A DNA stretch of 64,000 nt from G963422745 sp963422745 (lineage in GTDB: Bacteria; Actinomycetota; Acidimicrobiia; Acidimicrobiales; Aldehydirespiratoraceae): NCBI GenBank assembly GCA_963422745.1, contig OY730477.1, positions 1,178,001 through 1,242,000 on the forward strand, in the 5' to 3' direction. The notes under the pieces were generated by a model, which was not told the DNA's origin, searched no databases, and saw nothing but the letters and a program-made list of their open reading frames with translations. This document shows positions 59,786 through 64,000 of this stretch, one piece after another. The position numbers and the translations under genes are program-made. Positions within the stretch are counted from its first letter, which is position 1, and each line of letters opens with the position of its first letter.

Positions 59786-60884
59786 TCAGCCCGACGCTTT
59801 CAACGATCCGTTCGAACGACTGCCAATGCGCAGGCAGGACACGCACCGAATCGCCCGCTTCTGCTGCTCGCTGGCCTCGCTCGCCGGGAAGAAAGATCTC
59901 AGATACTCCGGGTCGGCGTTTGGCACCTTTCACGGCGTCAACGAGTCGGTCCGAGCGGTGCCCCGCATCTGCGGGTTCCATCCAATGGGAAGGATCGATC
60001 ACCAGCACGCAAGCACCTCCGGTCAGGGCCTCATCGCGGGGTTCCAGCCAAACCGACGGCGGTCCGGCTATCTCCGGGGAGAGACGGGCCGCAGGATTGA
60101 TGATTCCCGCCAGCATCTCGGTGAAAAGGTTCAAGGCATACAGCCTCGGTGAGCCGAACACTGTAGGTGCCCCGCAGTCCGAGATACGACCGAAGTCCTG
60201 CATCTGCTGGAAATACGGCCCCGGGTCGTCGGTGAGTCGGCCGGTTTGTGGGTCAACGAGGTATTTTCCGTCGAGTTTCGATCCCTGAAAGTAGGCCTCG
60301 CTGAGGTCGCCATCGTGGACCTCAATGGCTTGAATATCGGCCACGATCGCCGGGTGCTGACCGCCGGGAGCCCCCGCCGCGAGCGGAGCACCAGAAAGTA
60401 CGTTTTGCATCCCGCCCCACGGAGACACCAAAGGGAGGCTGTTGTTGGTGGCGATCGCCATCATCTGCTGGTCTGTTGCCATTCGAACATACACACCGAA
60501 GGCCCCGGCATCGTTGAAGTCGCGGGCAAATCCGATGGCAATGGCGTGGCGCCTCGCCTTTTCGATCGTGGCCTGCATCGCCATGGTTACAGCCCATTGC
60601 CCTGATGATCGCTTACCGTCGATAACCACCCAGGTCGGCCCCTCGTCAACGATGACTGGCGTGGCGCGCACGTCCAGAGTGCCTGTTCGCGCCAACAGCA
60701 CCGGTATTTCGAACACCCCCATGCCTTGGGTTGCCTTGTTGTGGCGGTCCCCATAGGAAACGCAGCGAGCCACGATCTCGGCATGCTCAGCGGTGAATCC
60801 GAGTTGGCTCAGCACTCGCCTGTAGCAATGCTGCAAGAAGTCGGGGTCTTCTGTGTGTGTCGGCGGCTCATTTGCGGAGCTCAT
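59757..60884 (-). CDS. Malate/L-lactate dehydrogenase family oxidoreductase (Ldh2)
   Basis: 375 residues from ATG 60884, preceded by AGGAGG at 7 nt. This NAD(P)-dependent family acts on 2-hydroxy/2-oxo acids (malate, ureidoglycolate, sulfolactate). Features: VSYGDRHNKATQGMGVFEIP near the N-terminus, a central GFARDFNDAGAFGVYVRMAT segment and ATNNSLPLVSPWGG. The usual DSHG active-site string is replaced here by KATQG, so the canonical catalytic His is not where expected; substrate may be atypical. Convergent with the dehydrogenase at 58561 and divergent from the PhyH gene. Confidence 0.8.
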   Translation of the reverse strand: MSSANEPPTHTEDPDFLQHCYRRVLSQLGFTAEHAEIVARCVSYGDRHNKATQGMGVFEIPVLLARTGTLDVRATPVIVDEGPTWVVIDGKRSSGQWAVTMAMQATIEKARRHAIAIGFARDFNDAGAFGVYVRMATDQQMMAIATNNSLPLVSPWGGMQNVLSGAPLAAGAPGGQHPAIVADIQAIEVHDGDLSEAYFQGSKLDGKYLVDPQTGRLTDDPGPYFQQMQDFGRISDCGAPTVFGSPRLYALNLFTEMLAGIINPAARLSPEIAGPPSVWLEPRDEALTGGACVLVIDPSHWMEPADAGHRSDRLVDAVKGAKRRPGVSEIFLPGERGQRAAEAGDSVRVLPAHWQSFERIVESVGLTVEGLRAEM

Positions 60885-61052
60885 TGCGGTACCTCCTGTG
60901 GCTATTGTGTGCAACCGGAGCAACTCACCAACATTCGGGTTCTATTGGTATTCGGGTTTGGAAATACTCTTGAGCTTTGTAGATGCCCGAGACCACACAA
61001 GGGCTGCAATGCCAGAGCCCCCATCGCCGAAACGACAACAGGCGGCCATCAC

Positions 61053-61925
61053 ATGACAGGACCCGAACTCGTCAGGCTCCGAAGCGATTGCACCGTCGAC
61101 GACATCGTTGATGCCAGTAGCCGCGACGGCGGCGTGATCATTGACGGTTGGCTTCCAGTCAAGACAGTCGATCGGCTCAACGCCGAACTCGAGCCGTGGC
61201 TCGCCGCTCACTCGGGCACACAATCCGGTTCGCCCGCCTCGGATGATTTTCTTGGTCGCAGGACACGAAGGCTTCAGGGACTCGCCGTCAAGGCGCCGAC
61301 CTTCGTGGAGGTAATGACCGATGAGCGCCTGCTTGGGTTTGCTGAGGCTGTGGTAGGGCCGATCAGCCCGACGCTGATCCTCAACAACGGTGAGGTGATC
61401 GACGTCGGGCCAGCTGAGTCTGCGCAGTTCTTGCATCGTGATGACGATGCTTGGAACTTTGCCAACCCAACTAAGCCGATGATTGTCAACAGCATCGTGG
61501 CGCTGGTTGACATCACCCCCGAACTCGGCGGCACGATGGTGGTGCCAGGTAGTCACCGATGGGAGCCGGACCGGGTCCCCCGCAACGACGAAGTGACTGC
61601 TTGCACGCTTCCGGCATGCTCGGCGCTGTTCTTGCGAGGAGACACATTGCACGCTGGGGGTGCCAACACCACCGCTGATCGTTGGCGACGAGCGCTATCC
61701 ACAGGTATCTGTGCAGGCTGGCTCCGCCCGGTCGAGAACAGCTACACAAACGTTCCCCTGAGCGTGGTGCGCACCCTCGCGCCTAGGGCACAGCAGCTCC
61801 TCGGCTATGGGTTGTATGACGCCTCAGACAGCGGTGGTGGCTTTCTTGGTTACCACGACATGGGCGATCCGGCCAGGCTTCTGGCCGCAGGACCGACTCG
61901 GCCAAGCAACAATCCTTTGAGCTGA
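61053..61925 (+). CDS. Phytanoyl-CoA dioxygenase (PhyH) family protein
   Basis: 290 residues from ATG 61053 (AGGCGG upstream); open sequence further upstream is not family-like. Fe(II)/2-oxoglutarate oxygenase fold with the HXD pair His128-Asp130 (FLHRDDDAW), distal His200 (GDTLHAGGAN) and an Arg for 2-oxoglutarate nearby (Arg210 region). Also GGTMVVPGSHRWEPDR. It hydroxylates an unknown acyl-CoA or small molecule. The 3-prime end is duplicated just after its stop (61907-61982). Confidence 0.88.
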   Translation: MTGPELVRLRSDCTVDDIVDASSRDGGVIIDGWLPVKTVDRLNAELEPWLAAHSGTQSGSPASDDFLGRRTRRLQGLAVKAPTFVEVMTDERLLGFAEAVVGPISPTLILNNGEVIDVGPAESAQFLHRDDDAWNFANPTKPMIVNSIVALVDITPELGGTMVVPGSHRWEPDRVPRNDEVTACTLPACSALFLRGDTLHAGGANTTADRWRRALSTGICAGWLRPVENSYTNVPLSVVRTLAPRAQQLLGYGLYDASDSGGGFLGYHDMGDPARLLAAGPTRPSNNPLS

Positions 61926-61982
61926 GTCTTCTACTTGAACTGAGTCTTCAACAATCCTCGAAATGAGTCTTCTACTTGAACC
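61907..61982. repeat. 41-42-bp duplication of the PhyH gene end
   Basis: CAACAATCCT starts at 61907 and 61949, and TGAGTCTTCTACTTGAAC at 61923 and 61964. The unit spans the PhyH stop codon, so the second copy is a non-coding duplicate of the gene end. Confidence 0.85.
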
Positions 61983-62084
61983 TTTGCGGGTGTCTGTGTC
62001 TACAGGCTTGATGTGTGCAGTGTCTCGGTCTGGGGTCGACCAGAACCTTGCTGGGAGAGCCCGGTTGCAAATTCCGGAGCTGGG

Positions 62085-63257
62085 TTAGTCGGCGCGCCGC
62101 CGACGGGCACGGTTTCGGAGTTCCGCTATCAGCGCCGGGTCGTGTTCGCCCAGGGCGGGAACCACCGACGCTTCGGGCGCGGTTGGTTTGGCGTTGTTGA
62201 TGTTGAACGGGGCCGCGAAGGTGTCGCAGATACCAGTGGGAACCGCAGTCGGGACGAAACGCTGTCGGGCACGAAGCTGTTCGTGCTCCCACAGTTCCAG
62301 TGGATCGTTGACGGAGCCGTAAGCAATGCGGGCGGTGTCAAGACGAGCGCGAATCACCTCGGGAGGGTGAGCGCCGAGCCCGGCTCGCAGCACCGGCTCC
62401 AGCTCGTCGATGTTGGCGATTCGATCCGAGTTCGTGACGAAACGTGGATCTGTGGCCAGGCTCGGATCGTCAAACACCTCGCTGCACAACAACCGCCACT
62501 CGCTTTGGCTTTGCACGGCCAAAACGATCTCTGTGCCGTCGCTTAGCGGATATGTCCCGTATGGGGCGATCATTGCGTGGCGATGCGAAGCCTGCGACGC
62601 GACCCTACCCAGCCCAACCGCGGAGTAGGTGGGAGCGGCGGTCCACTCCGCGAGACATTCGAGCATCGACAACTCAATGACAGCTCCTTGGCCGGTCAGC
62701 AGGCGTCGGTGCAGCCCGGCCAGCACCGACGACAATGCGTACATGCCAGCGGCAATGTCGGCCACTGAGAACCCGACCTTGCTCAACATCTCCGCCGAGC
62801 CCGTCAAAGCGATCGCGGCAGCCTCGGCTTGGATGATCAAGTCGTAGGCCTTGTCGTTGGTGCGCGGGCCGTTGAGTCCGTAGCCCGAGATGCCGCAGGC
62901 AACGAGCGACGGGTGCCGTTCATGCACCTGATGAGGCGCCAGCGCGGCGCGTTCAGCGGCGGCGGGTGCCAGGTTCTGAATGAAGACGTCGGCCCCGGCG
63001 AGCAATTCGTCGAGTTCAGCGCGATCGTCGGTGTCCTTTAGGTCCAGCAGCAGGCTGTGTTTGCCACGGTTGGCCCACACGAAGAACGCCGATGTGCCGA
63101 CAACGTTGGTGTCGTAGTGGCGGGCAAAGTCACCCCCGTCTGGCCGTTCTATCTTGACGACCTGAGCACCGAGGTCGGCGAGTTGACGGGTGGCAAACGG
63201 CGCCGCGATTGCCTGTTCCACGGCTACTACGATCGTTCCGTTCAATGGTACGCTCAT
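62085..63257 (-). CDS. CaiB/BaiF family (family III) CoA transferase
   Basis: 390 residues, full length. It moves CoA between carboxylic acids, activating a substrate for beta-oxidation. VVAVEQAIAAPFATRQLADLGAQVVKIERP is the standard N-terminus. Catalytic Asp167 lies in KVGFSVADIAAG, equivalent to Asp169 of formyl-CoA transferase. DKAYDLIIQAEA and GVARLMSYGL-type loops (here GISGYGLNGPR) are in place. The acyl-CoA dehydrogenase gene lies 97 bp downstream in window coordinates and upstream in transcription, so the two may form an operon. Substrate unknown. Confidence 0.92.
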   Translation of the reverse strand: MSVPLNGTIVVAVEQAIAAPFATRQLADLGAQVVKIERPDGGDFARHYDTNVVGTSAFFVWANRGKHSLLLDLKDTDDRAELDELLAGADVFIQNLAPAAAERAALAPHQVHERHPSLVACGISGYGLNGPRTNDKAYDLIIQAEAAAIALTGSAEMLSKVGFSVADIAAGMYALSSVLAGLHRRLLTGQGAVIELSMLECLAEWTAAPTYSAVGLGRVASQASHRHAMIAPYGTYPLSDGTEIVLAVQSQSEWRLLCSEVFDDPSLATDPRFVTNSDRIANIDELEPVLRAGLGAHPPEVIRARLDTARIAYGSVNDPLELWEHEQLRARQRFVPTAVPTGICDTFAAPFNINNAKPTAPEASVVPALGEHDPALIAELRNRARRRRAD

Positions 63258-63354
63258 CTGCGGATGACCTTGATGCGGTTCGCCATTTCCGCAATGTTGT
63301 GTGTGGGTCTCGGGTCAACCAACTGATGTCGTGTCATGAACTGATCGCGAATTC

Positions 63355-64000
63355 CTAGGGCCCGAACGCGCCACGGCCCTGCGGGAGCTTCATGTTGAGA
63401 ATGCGCGACGCAACCACGGTGCGCAGGATCTGTGCCGTGCCGCCACCGATGGTAAACATGCGCACATCCCGGTAGATCCGCTCCAATGGGTTGCGGCGGC
63501 TGTAACCGGCGGCTCCGTGAAGCTGCAGGGCGTCGCTGACCACCGAGATGGCGGCTTCGGAGGCGAAGATCTTGGCCTGGGCAGACAGCGCCGGGTCCGG
63601 AAACCCCAAACCGTTCGGGTCACGCGACGTCGCAGCGCGATGTATCAGCCCGCGAGCCGCTTCGAGTTTCACTGACATATCTGCGAGCATCCACTGAAGC
63701 CCCTGAAACTCCGCGATCGGACGCCCGAACTGTTTGCGCTTCTTCACGAAGTCAACGGCTAGTTCATAGGCACCCTGAGCCAAACCCAACGCGACCGTGG
63801 CGGCACCCACACGTTGGCTGTTGTAGGCACTCATGAGCTCCGCAAAGCCACGACCGAAGCCCGACGGTGGAACCAACACCATGTCGGCGTCGACCTCCAT
63901 GTCCTCGAAGATGACCTCCATCTCCGGGATCGCTCTCAGACCCATAGTGGGTTCTCGGCGACCGAAGCGCATGCCGGGGGTTTCATCACGGACGGCCAGA
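63355..64000 (-). CDS. Acyl-CoA dehydrogenase, C-terminal part (cut by window end)
   Basis: The minus-strand frame is open to the window edge; the ATG at 63972 is internal. It has the C-terminal helical domain: RKQFGRPIAEFQGLQWMLADM, LQLHGAAGYSRRNPLERIYRDVR and IGGGTAQILR. Flavoprotein that introduces an alpha-beta double bond in acyl-CoA. The position of the usual catalytic Glu (IYEGT) is Gly, as in subfamilies that carry the base elsewhere; the isovaleryl-type position reads SQR, so the base is not obvious from this part. Probably works with the CoA transferase. Confidence 0.88.
   Translation of the reverse strand, partial: LAVRDETPGMRFGRREPTMGLRAIPEMEVIFEDMEVDADMVLVPPSGFGRGFAELMSAYNSQRVGAATVALGLAQGAYELAVDFVKKRKQFGRPIAEFQGLQWMLADMSVKLEAARGLIHRAATSRDPNGLGFPDPALSAQAKIFASEAAISVVSDALQLHGAAGYSRRNPLERIYRDVRMFTIGGGTAQILRTVVASRILNMKLPQGRGAFGP

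Overview
The window looks like part of a high-GC actinobacterial chromosome, most likely a member of the Acidimicrobiia or a relative. The hints are GTG/TTG starts, a fused LivH-LivM permease, a two-module Lrp regulator, and CaiB, acyl-CoA dehydrogenase, PhyH and haloalkane dehalogenase genes. This placement is inference from gene content; there is no rRNA or marker gene. Many secreted fibronectin type III (FN3) proteins and a haloalkane/aromatic catabolic inventory would fit a marine or host-associated (for example sponge) bacterium, but nothing here proves it.

Bases 1-28162 are a tandem array, all on the plus strand, of nine loci of one family of large secreted proteins. The usual layout is signal peptide, Ser/Ala/Gly/Asp/Thr-rich linker, protease prodomain, a streptogrisin-like (chymotrypsin-fold S1) protease with a His-Asp-Ser triad, then 4 to 6 FN3 domains and a conserved C-terminus. 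Six copies are intact (102, 3646, 13105, 18691, 21855, 25646). One has a frameshift just after its signal peptide (7232-10187). One is a multiply frameshifted and deleted pseudogene (10421-12720). One has lost the protease and is FN3-only with 7 domains (16164). Two deletion scars (about 3279-3525 and 25050-25312) mark copies that have gone. Intergenic blocks and promoters are shared between copies. Most start codons lie about 6 nt after a TANNNT-type -10 box with no Shine-Dalgarno sequence, which suggests leaderless mRNAs. Sequence at 1-101 resembles the spacers between copies, so the array probably continues upstream.

From 28.2 to 64 kb the content changes to metabolism and transport. In order: thiolase, TlpA-like lipoprotein, SulP transporter, MFS remnant, EamA transporter, SCP2-type thiolase, carotenoid oxygenase, haloalkane dehalogenase. 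Next comes a set resembling lower homoprotocatechuate catabolism: HpcH aldolase, HpaE-like aldehyde dehydrogenase and an FAH-family isomerase/decarboxylase. Then a 2-oxoacid dehydrogenase E1(alpha-beta fusion)-E2 operon stands divergent from an SDR and a two-module Lrp/AsnC regulator. A branched-chain amino-acid type ABC transporter follows (binding protein, fused LivHM, LivG, LivF). Last are an SDR, two VOC proteins, two zinc alcohol dehydrogenases, an Ldh2-family dehydrogenase, a PhyH dioxygenase, a CaiB-family CoA transferase and a truncated acyl-CoA dehydrogenase. Together they suggest uptake and beta-oxidation-like or aromatic breakdown of organic acids.

A second unusual theme in this half is that most gaps between genes hold short tandem repeats (41 to 130 bp period, 2 to 6 copies). 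Several are clearly copied from the edge of a flanking gene, including one triplicated Shine-Dalgarno plus start codon.
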